Source: Dendrophyllia cribrosa
Lineage: Eukaryota; Cnidaria; Anthozoa; Scleractinia; Dendrophylliidae
Direction of reading: 5' to 3'
Length of the DNA stretch: 64,000 bases
Assembly (NCBI GenBank): GCA_024195265.1
Contig: JAJLRJ010000005.1
Span: forward strand, 14,575,036 to 14,639,035
The notes below the pieces were generated by a model that did no database searches, was not told the DNA's origin, and worked only from the letters and a program-made list of their open reading frames with translations. Position numbers and translations under genes: made by a program. Shown here one piece after another: positions 32,919 through 45,476 of the stretch (its first letter is position 1; each line of letters starts with the position of its first letter).

Positions 32919-34016
32919 ATGGACGGGCAAGAACTGGGGAAACGATTCAACAATTTCCAACAATTCCTTCAGCACGCGCTGGACTGTTCTGATACCAACT
33001 GCATACTTCCGCTGTGTGTTAACACAAAACTTAAGCTGAAACATTCACAAGTTTGCCGCAAGAAAACAAAATGCGTTATTTGTCAGGAGATGAAGTCCCT
33101 CGCTTTAAAGCACTCTGAGTTTTGTGTCGACTACTACTGCCGCATACCCTTTTGCATGGAAGCAAAATTGAAGATAATTCAACAAACAGCCACTCAGATT
33201 CATCTAGGTGATTGCTTAGATGTTATACTTCAAGACCTAAAGGGAGAAAGCATCAATATCAGGTCAGATAGTAACAGCACAGGTCTATCACCCAGATCCG
33301 CTTCGTCTAGTTCGGACGAAACCCCAAAGCATTGTGCATTAATGCAGATGTCCTCTCCGTCATTAGAGCTTGGCATGAACAAATGTACACCTTTGGCTGT
33401 GAAGGAATTTTCAAATTCCTCTCGTCTAAGCCAAGAGCAGCTCACTATGCGTCAATCAGCCATAACCGCAGCAAGTGAAAGTGCAAATTCTCAGCGGGGA
33501 GATGCCATGGGACCTTATCCTGCATCTAATCAGAGTACCTTAACAACAAGCACTAAGACAGCAGTCACTCCTTTGTTCGTCAAGGAGCGAGAGAACGTAG
33601 CAACATCACCACAAGATTTGATTGATCGTCCATCTTCCGCATCTGCTCCCCCTGCACAAGAAAGAAACCTTCCAAGCCAGCAAAGTAACCGAAACTCAAA
33701 TAAACGACGTCGAGAGTCGATACATCAGATGGCTGCAACTTGTCTCTCTTCCCACGGAGAAGAAACATTTGGGACTACATCCCTGGCAGTGTGCCTCAAC
33801 TTGAATAGCATTATGGGAAGGCAAAATGCGGCCGCTAGCAGTCAAAGTATTCTGTTGAAAGTGCGTTTCATGAACGCATTATATAGCATTATACGTATGA
33901 TTATGAATGCAAAAACAAGAGGAGAACTCTTGATATGCATTAGCTCATTGGAACGCGCTCTACATGAAATCGAAACACTAGATATTCAGGATCTAGTAGT
34001 CGTGGAAGGAATTTGA
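32919..34016 (+). CDS. TAZ zinc-finger protein, paralogue 1 (365 aa)
   Basis: The start is ATG 32919 (CACAATGG context). The N-terminal 85 residues form a TAZ zinc finger with three HCCC sites: H19-C23-C28-C33, H42-C46-C52-C55 and H65-C69-C74-C79. The spacing and the PLCVNTKLKLKH and IPFCMEAKLK helices match TAZ domains of CBP/p300. There TAZ domains bind activation domains of transcription factors, but here no acetyltransferase, KIX or bromodomain follows. A Ser/Gln-rich linker (about 100-305) holds a basic NKRRRES patch, a possible nuclear signal. A C-terminal block (about 309-355) with LLKVRF...AKTRGELLICISSLERALHEI is shared with paralogue 2 and not recognised otherwise. The coding region appears uninterrupted. 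Role: probably a nuclear adaptor; this is inference. Confidence 0.85.
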   Translation: MDGQELGKRFNNFQQFLQHALDCSDTNCILPLCVNTKLKLKHSQVCRKKTKCVICQEMKSLALKHSEFCVDYYCRIPFCMEAKLKIIQQTATQIHLGDCLDVILQDLKGESINIRSDSNSTGLSPRSASSSSDETPKHCALMQMSSPSLELGMNKCTPLAVKEFSNSSRLSQEQLTMRQSAITAASESANSQRGDAMGPYPASNQSTLTTSTKTAVTPLFVKERENVATSPQDLIDRPSSASAPPAQERNLPSQQSNRNSNKRRRESIHQMAATCLSSHGEETFGTTSLAVCLNLNSIMGRQNAAASSQSILLKVRFMNALYSIIRMIMNAKTRGELLICISSLERALHEIETLDIQDLVVVEGI

Positions 34017-34993
34017 ACAAATTCAGATTACATTGCTCGTGTTTTTCTTGACAAGTTTGTCTTCAAGATTTTCTCTAAATTCCCTCAAAGGAAATAATGA
34101 TTTCGGTTTTTTTAAGGAAACGATCTATTCCGTCATAAACTGCTTGCTTTAATGTAGTTCCACAAAATCTGATTCAGTTTTTATCTTAAAAATTGGCCAA
34201 TGATGGCCCAGTGGACCCCCTTCTGAAATTTCAGTGATGGGGGGGGGGATAGGATGGCTGCTTTTAACAGAGGGGGGAGGGGAGGGGAGGGGACCAAGGA
34301 GTTTGATAATATTCATTATACAGTCATCACACAAAATGTTCGGTTTACCGGAAGACAAATAGTCTACAGTTGTCATTAATTCGTTTGGATTATCTCATGC
34401 ATCAGGGATTTCAAAGAAAGAAGAACACTTGGAAGCAACTCAAACAACTGCAGAAGGAGACATTATTCCGTTGTCGTTTTTTCGAATTTTACTCATTTAC
34501 TTTAATATATCACAAGAGGGCTCGAGGGCCGTAGTCCGTGGCAAACTTTTGTGCTCCTGGTGTTCCCACTCGCTGACACGCCTGACGTAAATGACGCGAC
34601 ATTAATTACGTACATTTCAAATTACAGCGGAATGTCTCGCAATGCTTCCCTTCTGAATAATCCCTCCAGAACTAGTCAAGGACAACGATTACCATGAATT
34701 TTTTTCTATGCAGTGCTACAGTTATCTCGGCTAGCCAAACCAGCTTTCTTCAAGAATAACAAATGAAAATTTACATTCATTTGATATACGTGTCATAGAG
34801 TAATAACTTGTGCGCAATATTGGAAATACGTCAGACTGATGACATGATGACATAGATTTCCAAACGAGACTGAATACGTAAAGCCAGAAAAACCAGAACA
34901 CTTGAACCTTATGGCGTAACATCCGAGAAGAAACACAGTTTTAGATTTTTGGTTTCCTTTTATATTGTTTTATTTAATTTTCCTACTGTCAAC
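34017..34993. other. 3' flank of TAZ gene 1; G-rich patch and degraded PLE tail
   Basis: Contains G-rich runs at 34239-34298 and a degraded hammerhead-like motif on the minus strand at 34721-34760 (TTGAAGA, hairpin, GAGATAAC). No gene was recognised. Confidence 0.45.
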
Positions 34994-35001
34994 CCTGAAC
35001 C

Positions 35002-35002
35002 G

Positions 35003-35034
<32 letters not shown>

Positions 35035-35431
35035 GGTACTCCCTATAATGGGCTATACGGGGATGCTCCGCCCGAAAGTGGTACCTTTTTTAGGCTGGAG
35101 GTATATGAAAGGGTCGGGATTTCACGAGTTGAAGTATGTGAAAGGGTAGGAATTTCACGAAAAATAGGAAATGGTATCGAAAACACGAGTTGAAGCATAA
35201 AAAAGGTGGGGAAAACTGCCATTTAAGTATTATAAAAAGGGCCTTTTAAAATATATCAAACAGACGCACGTAAAGGTTATATGAAAGTGGTACCATTTTC
35301 AATGAAAGGTATATGAAAGGGGTACCTTTTCTGTCAAAAACGGTATATGAAAGGGTAAAGGTTTGGACCTCGGGGCGGAGCATCCCCGTACAAAACTTTG
35401 TTGAGTATCCCCCCCCCCCCCCTCCCCCGGG
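35002..35431. mobile_element. G/C-homopolymer-ended TIR element, 430 bp, exact 8-bp duplication
   Basis: The left end is a run of about 29 bases, mostly C, then GGTGGGTACTCCCTATAATG. The right end is TTGAGTATCCCCC with a C run and CGGG. The flanks are CCTGAACC (34994-35001) and CCTGAACC (35432-35439), an exact octamer. The interior repeats GTATATGAAAGGG(G)TACC, as in 4715-5632. An 8-bp duplication suggests hAT-type (or P/Merlin-type) transposition. Confidence 0.85.
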
Positions 35432-35517
35432 CCTGAACCCTGTATAATATTGCGCAAAAGCTATTCTCTATAACACGTATACCAAGGATGTAAATTTTCG
35501 TCATTGTACCGAAACTG

Positions 35518-35591
35518 AAGGCTACCCTGGGTGCCAGAGACTTGTCTCGAAGCTTGCTGCGAGAGAACCTCTGGCACCCAGCTAGGGTAAA
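35518..35591. repeat. Short palindromic repeat (CTGGGTGCCAGAG)
   Basis: CTACCCTGGGTGCCAGAG and CTCTGGCACCCAGCTAGGGTA pair around a CTTGTCTCGAAGC...GCGAGAG loop. Confidence 0.7.
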
Positions 35592-35722
35592 AGATAGCTG
35601 GTTTGGCCAGCCGATATATAGTAGTATATAGTACGTTGTATCGGTCTCTGCTTAATTCTACAGTATATCTTCCTTTTTTAAATCGATTAGATCATTAATT
35701 TGATCCAACGTAGACCAGCGCA

Positions 35723-36038
35723 TAGACTGTTCACAGTCCCATATTTTCCCGACCTTTCCCGTATATTCGTCGAGTTCGATCCTTCATTTAGCCACCATCT
35801 TGAATTTCACGGCGCGATAAAAACTGGGAAGAGTACAAAAACTGCTCAGGGGGCGAGGGGCGGGGGAGGGAGGAAGCTCCCCCACCCCTCACGCTGTAAC
35901 CCCCAACTCCCGTCCCCATAGGATTTTTGCACTCTCCCCAGCTTTCACTCGCCATGAAAGACAAAAATGGCGGCTGATTCGAACTTGCGATCAATCTCGA
36001 CTGATCACACGGAAAAATATGGGACTGTGAACAGTCTA
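35723..36038. mobile_element. 316-bp TIR element TAGACTGTTCACAGTCCC
   Basis: The perfect outer inverted repeat TAGACTGTTCACAGTCCCAT and its complement at 36019-36038 continue with TTTTCCCG-type words. The interior is GC-rich (CTCCCCCACCCCTC). Non-coding. Confidence 0.8.
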
Positions 36039-36039
36039 A

Positions 36040-38290
36040 CCGGCGCAGGATTGCCGTCCACGGTTGCCTGCTTGAATATTTTTTTTTTGAAGCACTGTAA
36101 GAGGTTCGACTGTAATTATAATAAAGAATGGGAATATTCTTAAAACACGACTGCCGATAAGTATTGAACACTTCCGAAAGATGCATGAAGTCTAATTGCT
36201 CTTACACAGATTTTTGAAACCACCATAAATTTTCAAAATTTCCTTCAAAGAGGGCACGGAATTTTCGAGAGAGGCAATATTATTCCGTCAAGGCAAGGCT
36301 ACCATTCGAGAAAATACGGTCAGATTATGTGGCTTATACCATGGAATCGCCTTCAACCACCTTTAGTATTACAATCATTTTTTTTCGAACCAACGTCCAT
36401 CTACGTTTTTTCATCTTTTTCAGTGCGACCTTTATTGATCCGTTAACCTTGTAAATGTTTAGTTTTAATCGATAAGAATGTTTCTTGTAGTTTTTTATAT
36501 TGCTCTTCTTGTTTTATTTTGACTGGACAACTTGAGGTTGTTAGTGAAATTTTACCGGAAAGAAACCTGTTTCGACAACAGAAGTTTTCGGGAAGGAATA
36601 TAAAATTATGTTAATGTTTTCATTCAGCCAATCATTGAAGACTAACATTAACCTAAATTATATATAAGAAACTAGTTTTAAAAGTTTCTCAACCAGTCAA
36701 CATAAAAGAAACCTGAGTAATTTACTTGTTGCCAGAATTGTTCAGTTGAAGTGGTGTGAAGTTTGATTGTCAAGTTCAGTTTGGTCGTTATTTGATCTTT
36801 GATCAAACGTACAAGTTGAGAAAGACATTCAACTAGTTCCAAAAAGTTCCTTTTAATTAATTACACACGAGGTTCCGGTTGTAGTTTTTATTCTGTGTCA
36901 CAAAAAAAAAAACAGAAATGTAGGTACACCACGTTTATATACTAGAGCACTTTTTAATTAAGTGTATAGTGTTTTCTGGGTAGAAGACGTGTCACATGTC
37001 TCATAAGAGTCCTTTTAATATCTTTACAAATAAAACGCAAACATCAGTGTTTAAACTTGTCCTTGTTCTCTTTGCGCGATTACGCATTACAGTGTTGGTT
37101 GATTGAAAGCAGTCCTTTATAAAAATAAACATATTTTACAGCTTGCCTATGATAATCGCTACTTAGTACTAAATTTTTTGAGGTGTTAATAACAAAGTAG
37201 AGTGGTATAACAAGGTACCTACTATCTTTACATTTTGTTTTTGATATTTTTATTTTTCTGATAATTATTAAATTCATATAATCTTGATGTATTTAAATAC
37301 CAACCCTGATACGAAATAGGTAAGTTTAAATTAGTTAAGCCGAATAAAACAAAGGGGGACTAACCTTGTAAGAACCTTTAAGGGTTCAGTTTACCGGCTT
37401 CTCCCATCTGTAAGTCATTATTATAACTTGAAACAACTTATACAATAATGAAAATAAAGATTTATTCATTCATCGATAACAACGAATAGAAGTGAGACAA
37501 TCCTACATTGAGACATTGTTTTCGTAATATTGGCAATCTCGATAATTACAATTCACCAGTCAGCTTTTCAACGAACGGAAAAATGGACAAAAAATGCATA
37601 GTTCGCATTGCAAATCACTCATAATAAACGGAATATTATTGATTCTCCAAACCTCTCCCTTAGCTCCAATGCCGCGCCAGTAGTCAGGCCTTCCCTTTAC
37701 CTTCTGCTTTCAGTCAATCAAAATGATTTCTTATTATAAATTAGGGAGTTGTATTTTAAAATTCTTTTTTGAACTTATGTTGCTTAATTTTTCATATTTA
37801 TTTCTTATTTTATAATTTTATTCATTAGAAACTAAAAAAGAGACCATTCCGTATTTCCAATTCCGAAATTTCCTCCGAATTCCGTATTCTTGCTTTTTCC
37901 AAACTACCCATGGACCGTTGTTATTCAGATTTGTCGACCGCAGAATAACACATGAAACCCTTTGTTTCAATTATCAGTAGGCTATTATAATTAGATCAAT
38001 AACTGATAGGTGACCTAACAGCGCGAAACTTCGTTATTCGACTACTGAGCTTTAATCCGTACCCGGTCTCTCCGAAGAAGAGAGTCAAAATGCAATTATG
38101 AGTGTTTTTACTCACGTGACCGGCGGCCATATTGGAGTCTGTTTGAACAAGAACCATTAAGAACAGAGCTAAAGTCTCATAGGATTCGTTTAGGACACCC
38201 GAATATGGCCACCATTTCATTGTTTTGGGACACCAATCGGGCCGCCATGACGTCACATTCAAACGCTTTACATCAACACTAAACTAGTGG
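36040..38290. other. No assignable gene
   Basis: AT-rich. A dispersed-repeat-like stretch with ACTCACGTGACCGGCGGCCA (about 38110-38132) and a complementary GGGCCGCCATGACGTCA (38237-38253) suggests a TIR element at about 37990-38270. A C run lies at 38321-38345. Confidence 0.4.
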
Positions 38291-38807
38291 CAGATCTTGA
38301 GGAGGAGCCGGGGACCACCCGCCCCCCCCCCCCCCCCCCCCCCCCTCCCCCACCCCTTTATTCTTGCAAAAAATAAATAAGAAAATAAGCCCTGAAGGGC
38401 CGACAATTTTTTCAGTTTACAATATATTCACTTTTATTAAGAAGATTAGGAGTAATCGACAACTGAACAAGTGGATTGTTGCTGTGCTTGGCATCCGCAC
38501 CTGTTTCATAATTACTGACCACTCCTCGGCTTAATTTAACAACATTGAATAGTTTTTATTTTCAACCTTTAATTAAAGGTGATTTTGCATTGGTTTGTAA
38601 TATATGTTTCCAGTTTTTTCTCCACGTTAGGAGTTTTTTCCGCTGGTTTTACACATCCGGCTTAATCACGGCTACAACTTTAATATGTAAATGTTCGATT
38701 TTTTGTGCCATTCATGTTAGTGTGCTTTTGATCAGGCTTCCCTTATGTTGGCTGCGGTTTGTATAACGAGCTTACGCTGACAAACATTGTAAAAGATATA
38801 TTTTCAT

Positions 38808-38999
38808 AAAGAAATAAAAAACGCGCCGAGTGCATTATTGAGTTATATAAGCACGCGGGAATTTTTAAGAATACGAGAGAAGTGCAGAGAAGCACGAGCC
38901 AAAGGCGAGTGCTTCTCGCACTTCTCGAGTGTTCTTAAAAATTCCCAAGTGCTTATATAACTCAACAATGCACGAGGAACAAGTATTTTTATTTCTTTT
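38808..38999. repeat. Palindromic MITE, arms ~85 bp
   Basis: AAAGAAATAAAAAACGCGCC to AAGCACGAGCC is mirrored by GGCGAGTGCTT to ATTTTTATTTCTTT. Related words (ACGTCACGCGCGTGCTTTAT) follow at 39030. Confidence 0.8.
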
Positions 39000-41900
39000 A
39001 TAAAATAAAAACGGTTAAAATGAACCTTACGTCACGCGCGTGCTTTATCGAGTTATAATGAACTCGGTTTAACCAATCATAGCGCGGGCATTTCCTTGAG
39101 TATTTTATAATTATGAATAAAGTGGCTGGTCTCGATGGCTGGTTGCCTCCCTCCAATATTGTCAACTGAATTGCGCAGCGATAGAGAAAAGGAAAAAAAT
39201 TCTGAATTTTTTTGTTGTATTGAGCCAGAGTGATTAATGATTTGTATTTTGTTACGTCAGTGCACGTCAGAAGGGCTTGTAGTCATGTATATGACCAACA
39301 GTTTTAAAGCAACAACTATATAGGATCGAAAAACATTTTACCCGCGAAAATTTAGCCAAGCCAATTTTGAGCGATGTTCGCGAAAACTAACTAGACATGG
39401 CTTAGCCAGTAAAGTAAGCATTCATCGCTAATGACGCAAACAGAGCAGAAAAAGTAATGTATGCATGAACGATTAATGAATAATGAACAAAACGAACCTT
39501 AACAATAATGCGAAAAATTTACTTAATAAATTGTAGGACGAAACTAACTGCCCGCTATTAACTTAGGAAATCCTTGGTAACATCCTGGAATAGTCACCTC
39601 CATAACCTACACATTACAAATATTAAATTGGTTCCGGAGGGACAAGAATTAAAAATTTGTATGCAATTTTATCCCAGTTAGTAATTTCCATATTTTTGAC
39701 TGCGACCCCTGCAGCCCGGCTTGCACTTGACTAATTTCACGCTTTCACGACTCACGCTAAATACGTCACTTCGCGCCTCCTTTGTTATTGTTATTTTAAA
39801 TACAAGAGAAGAACCGATTGCTTTGCAGCCTAGACAGACACTACGGCTCCATAAAAACAATCATTGTCCTTTTCAATTGACTGCAACAAACGTAAGAGAA
39901 ACAATATTGAGTATCGCGCCGAATCGTGCTGATATGCACGACTGGGGAAGTCACACGCCCGTGACTGACCCTTCACCTTGCACGAAATTGCAGTTAAAGC
40001 TCAGTTGTGCATGAATTATTTGTACGAATCCGATCCGTAAATTTTTTTCATTAAAAACCGAAAGCTCGACTCCTTTCCTTCCAGCGTACTACAAGACTGA
40101 AACGCACACTAAAACGTATTTTATTTAAACTGTTCACTGTGAACGAATTTCATCCGCAGACTGGACTCAGAGGTTTGAAGGAGCTCTTTGATAGCCTATA
40201 AAGAGACCAAAACACGGTTCTACAGGAACTAGTTAAGTGCCCATTAGAAAGTATTTCGTTCACTGCTAAAGGATTTGCTTCTACTCAGTAGTTTTCAAAC
40301 ATCGAGTCCAGTCTGCAAATGACTGACAGAGTGTAAAATAATATATAGGCTAACACGCAAAAGCGCTCACTGCTGACACTAAGCAAGTCAGTCAGCCATT
40401 GGATAAAGAATTTCTTCCGACAGTTAGGAACACCTTGCACAACTTATCTATAAAGCATAACAAACGGTAGCACAGGAAAACACTGCTCACTGAAGGAATT
40501 TCACTAAGAATTATCAACTATAAGGGTGGCCCATTTTACTTTTGGGGGTAACAAAAACTTCCCGGTAAAACAATAAGATATAACAAGATATATATAATAA
40601 GATATTCAGAGAAAAATTTAGTATACCCGCCTTTCCTCCTCGGAGTTTTAAATGAAAGCCGAGAAAAGGTGGGTCTCGATGGGTGCCTGACCGAAGCTTT
40701 TGGAGTGGCTGAAACTTCCCAAATGTCGCAAAAAGTGTACTCCTTTCCGAGGGCACAGGAGGCGCGTGAGGGCATTTTTTGCTCCTTTTCGCGCCCCATG
40801 CCTTCACATGCCTCCTGCTTTTTCGGAAACTGAAAGGACTGTTATGCCTTTTCTATCTCAGAGCGCTGAGGAAGACAAGGAGAGGCGAGGCGTGGGAGAA
40901 GTAAAAAATATTGTGGTAGCCCTCGCTCTTTATATATAATTACGCTTGGAACCGGGTTAATCGATGATGAATTTTTTTTCCTTTTCCTATCTGGATTGGA
41001 ACAAATTTAGCTCATCCTAGATAGTTCACATTCTTTGAACAAAGTAAATGTAAACGAAATGAAATAATTATGAAGCAGTTTAAAAAACAACAACAAAATA
41101 AATCCACGTTTTACTGACTTTGTTTTTCTTGGTGCTTCCGTTGTGATTGTTAACTTTTGTCCGACAGCTCAGCAGTGAGCCGGAATAACAGCAGTATATA
41201 TGTTTAGAAAACTGCTATAAATGAAACTTACGATGTTATCTTGTGAAGTACTCAACAAACTTGGCTTTTGAAGTTGTTACTATTACAAACAAAACATTTC
41301 CTGCAAATGACAAGGAGGCGTCCCCGGGAATTCCCAGGAAGCAACCAACCTGCAACCCACGGAAAGCGTTTTTCCCGCCTACTCAATTCCTGAGTGTGCG
41401 TGACGAGAAATCAAACACAGATATTGTAAATTAATTATAATCAGGATCCACCTTAATTTTTATCTTTTCACTTATACATTTTGACAGTGTCACATTGTTT
41501 TATAAAAATTAAGATTTTGTACAAAAGTGTATGTTTTGAAATAACCCTGTGGTGAACAAACGCTATCAATTAAATAATGAAAATGGCCGACACGTTCAAT
41601 CATGATTATTAATAATATTAATATATTTATATAGCGACAGTGTCCTAAAGTTCAAAGGCGCTTTACAAGATAAAAACTGTTAAAATTATAATAGCAACTG
41701 ATCGTTAATCACAAATCAAAGTATGATGTGTCATGATGTGTGACTTGCTTCAGTTTAGGCCATATATATTACAAAACTAATTTGCTAACCGAATGCCTAA
41801 CTTTGAAGTTAAGTTATTATAGTCGCCGTTGATGGAATAGTAATTAAGTTAATTGGTTTTAAAATGAGACGGTTCGGAGGAAGCTGTAAACTCAAGTGGG

Positions 41901-42326
41901 GTTAGCAGATGTGTCGTGATTTTATCCGGACACAATTCAGTTAGAAACAATTCCGCATTGCGATGCAATCGTGCAGTAAAACTAGAGCATGAGAGCTGCA
42001 TATAAAATGGTCTTCATTAGCTAAACATCAGGGGTAAAATGAAACAGACTGACGCCGGGACTGAATGACGGCAAGCAAGAGTCGAGAATTGAAAAGGTAA
42101 GCTTTCAGTATAATTTAACTAATAATGGAATCCCCTGTTTCTTCAATTCACTACACAAATGTTATTTATTTTCGCAACATGAATTTAATGCGGAATATGA
42201 TAAGTTTGCCGCATCTGTATAAAGCCAAAGTGAACTAAAAATAAGCGCTTTTAAAAACTCAAAAGAAGCTAAAACAGGCGCCGATTACATTGCGACGCAC
42301 CTTGTGAGCACCCACAAACGTTTTTA
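39000..42326. other. Long stretch without an assignable gene
   Basis: Contains short frames without domains (for example 97 codons at 39721-40014). Dispersed-repeat words include GGCGCTTTACAAGATAAAA near 41660. No RNA gene or complete mobile element was recognised. Confidence 0.4.
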
Positions 42327-42480
42327 CAAGTTTTGTTTACAAGTTTTGTAACTAGTAACTAACAGTAACCAACTTTGCACTCCTGAGATAAACACGAAGC
42401 GACAAGATTATATTTGATGGTTTGTCACTTCGTTATCACAGGAGTGCAAAGTTAGTTACGAAACATGTGAACAAAACTTG
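42327..42480. repeat. Fold-back repeat
   Basis: GTAACCAACTTTGCACTCCTGAGATAA (left) is mirrored by TTATCACAGGAGTGCAAAGTTAGTTAC (right). Outer CAAGTTTTGTTTACA-type words also pair. Confidence 0.75.
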
Positions 42481-42779
42481 CAATTAAGTTTGTCGAGTGA
42501 TCACGGTAGTAGGGCGCGTCGCACTGTAACGCTAACCCAACCTAACATTTTTTTTTATAAACAAGTAACAATAGTTGTCTCAAGTTTAATATAAAGCCTA
42601 CTATAAGCGTAGTTTGTACTCAGTCTTTTTAGTGTTTTCGTTAAATTGTCCAGCAGAAATTTGCTTGCGTAATTTCCACGTTTTATTTTAAAATAAAACG
42701 TCATACTTTAATTTGTAATTTCCATATTTTAGTTTAATTTTCATGTTTTATTGCCAAATGCCAAATGCCACCAAAAGTG

Positions 42780-42985
42780 CTAGTTTCTGTAAGACCCTGA
42801 AGAAGAAATGCTGTGCCTTTCGAAATATTGGATATTTTAAAAATATAGTCGTTTCCGTATCGTTTATCAGCCTTGCTTTTTTATCAAATCGTTTCATTAT
42901 TTTATAGCTGATTAGATCCTTTACCACAGGATCCGGTGCTTCTATTTCGTTACGGTGGTCCGTTGCAAATACAGTTACTTGTTTA
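42780..42985 (+). mobile_element. PLE-tail fragment with hammerhead-like motif
   Basis: The hammerhead-like motif at 42789-42840 (CTGAAGA, a hairpin with one mismatch, GAAATATTGG) is followed by the same tail blocks as at 44206-44957 in opposite order (TTTATCAGCCTTGC, GATCCGGTGCTTCTATTTCG). Confidence 0.65.
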
Positions 42986-44205
42986 GACCAAATATACAAC
43001 TTAATTGAATGGATAAAAAGATTCTAAAGAGTAAAACAGAAGCAGTAGTTTGAAAAAAAGTGCAGGATTACAAGGATGGAAGTGGATTACAGTTCATCTG
43101 TTTTGATTTCGTGACCTGAGGCGGTCAAGAAATCAAAGTTTCCATTCTGGTGGAATTTTGAGTTTTTTTAGTCGTTATTTTGTCTTTTTAGTTCATATTC
43201 TTTGCGTTTATCACTTTGGCGATTTTTTTCCTTTTTCAAGACAATAATGCAAGCTTAAGCAGGGACACTGTCCCTTCAGTGCTATTCGTTTCTGCTGATG
43301 ATGTTTCTTTTTCGGCTGAACGCCATTTTTCCGCCGCTTAACGTGGCTTTAATGGAAATATCTCGTTCACGTTTCAAGCAATCCAAAGACCCTTCACTCA
43401 TCTCATGAATCTATGTTGTGGGATGTTTTGTAAATTTTTGAGTGATTTTGGGGTATTTTTGATAGCATACCAAAATATTGATCCCTCAGACGATACATTT
43501 GCTCCGGGCGTGCGCGCTATTGTTTTGCTTTTGGATTTCTATTGTTTTGGCTTTTGTTTTAGTTTTAAGAACGGTATGCATAACTAATGTATGGGGTTAT
43601 ACGGAAATCTTTCCGATATCAATACTACCTTACTTGTTTATGTAACCTTGAAGCGCGGGGTTTCCTTGATATAGCCGTGATTTCCGCTTTCCTTCTGAAT
43701 TCCCTCGTTCTCACGCTACTGAGGCCGTGCACTGACAGACGAGCAAGCGAACGTAAACACGATGCCGACCAAAGGAAGCCAAAATGCATTCAGTCGAAGC
43801 ATCGTGCGGCTGAAAAGTGCAAAATGACGGAGGTTTTTCGCTCGAACCAAAGCAAATTCCCCACCAAAATGTTTACTAGATTCCAGTTTTTCCAAAACCG
43901 AGTGTGGATGTTGACATTGTGCCTGTTAAAATGAGTTAGAACAGGATAGAACGCTTAAAGCGATGACCGCGCGGTCGAACTCCATACAAGCCTTTATACG
44001 AAATTGCTCACTTCAGGGTCAAAATGACGGTACTTTTTTTAAAGTTATCAAAATATTTTAACGTTTCAAGCCGATAGAATAATAACCATAGTACTAGAAT
44101 CCGAGTGTGGATTTCAGAAAAGTAACTCAGAAATGCGCGAAATGTTGATTTTCCTTTCAAAAAATGAACTGTTTGCTATGATTTTAGGGTCAAATTGGGA
44201 ACAAG
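42986..44205. other. No assignable feature
   Basis: Short frames only; 115 codons at 43587-43934 show no recognisable domain. Confidence 0.4.
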
Positions 44206-44957
44206 TAACTGTAATTTGCAACGGACTACCGTAACGAAATAGAAGCACCGGATCCTGTGGTAAAGGATCTAATCAGCTATAAAATAATGAAACGATTTGA
44301 TAAAAAAGCAAGGCTGATAAACGGTACGGAAACGACTATATTTGTAAAATATCCAATATTTCGAAAGGCACAGCCTTTCTCGTAAGGCAAAAAACGTTAC
44401 AATTTTAAATTTGAAAGGGGGCGTGGGATAAAATATGATACTACATGTATAACAACAAAAACTATAGTGACAAAGTAAATGTAAATAACCGTATAAAATG
44501 ACGAAGCAATAGAAATAAGAAAAACATGCAACATGACACCACAGTAAATATAAGTATAATAAATGGAAACTTAGAAGAGATGCCATGTTTCATGCATCTC
44601 TTCTATTTAAACCTAAAGGTTCTAGTGTCTGACCTCTTCTAAGTTTCCATATATAATACTTATATTCTGACTGTGGTGTCATGTTGCATGTTTTTCTTAT
44701 TTCTATTGCTTCATTATTTTATACGGTTATTTACATTTACTTTGTCACTATAGTTTATGTTGTTATACATGTAGTATCATATTTTATCACCCGCCCCCTT
44801 TCAAATTTAAAATTGTAACGTTTTTTTTGCCTTACGAGTCATTATCTGTAAGACCCTGAAGAAGAAAGGCTGTGCCTTTCGAAATATTGGATATTTTACA
44901 AATATAGTCGTTTCCGTACCGTTTATCAGCCTTGTTTTTTTATCAAATCGTTTCAAA
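44206..44957. mobile_element. Large fold-back of two inverted PLE tails
   Basis: Arms at about 44289-44580 and 44633-44954 are inverted copies (GAAACGATTTGATAAAAAAGC against its complement). The right arm has a complete hammerhead-like motif (44848-44899, plus strand). The left arm has a version that lost CTGAAGA (minus strand, near 44342-44392). The unpaired left flank carries the CGTAACGAAATAGAAGCACC block. Confidence 0.75.
44848..44899 (+). ncRNA. Hammerhead-like motif, best-preserved copy of this tail family
   Basis: GTAAGACC, CTGAAGA, a perfect 7-bp hairpin, GAAATATT, GGATATTTTAC. Stem I is supported by CC/GG at the core and GTAA/TTAC outside an internal loop. ATAT is self-complementary. 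Catalysis is untested. Confidence 0.55.
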
Positions 44958-45054
44958 TTGGGAGCCTGGTGACGAGTGAAAATACTATTTATATGTAGGC
45001 AAATGTTACCCAATTTTTTGCCATGAATAGTTTTTCTCAAAGGATTTGTAAAAT

Positions 45055-45182
45055 TTAGAGAAAATTTTGAAGATTTAGAATTTAAATTTATTTAAATTTT
45101 TTAGATTTAGAATTTTAGAATTTAGAATTTTGAAGATTTAAAATATTGAAGATTTAGTGAATTTTTAAAGTTAGAATTTGTG
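45055..45182. repeat. AT-rich degenerate minisatellite (GATTTAGAATTT)
   Basis: Irregular repeats of GATTTAGAATTT and GAATTTTGAAGATTTA. Confidence 0.7.
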
Positions 45183-45476
45183 GTTAATAATTAATTAGCT
45201 ATATAGCAACCTGGGACGCTCTTGTGTGGGTATCAACTGTCTGTTGGTGTTCCAAAAATGATTTTCTTTCTTTTATCCCTTCTTTAAACCTCTTCAAATT
45301 TCCTTCAAATTCAGGTAGAGTTCCCTCTAATTGCGATGCCTTACGCTAATTTCCGGCCACTTGCACTTTGTTTTCAATATGTTTTTCTTTCTGAAAAAAA
45401 AAGCCAGATTTCATAATAGTTAGACTCAGTGGGCTTCTGTATCCTTGGTTTTTATAAACTTCATGTCTGTATCTTT

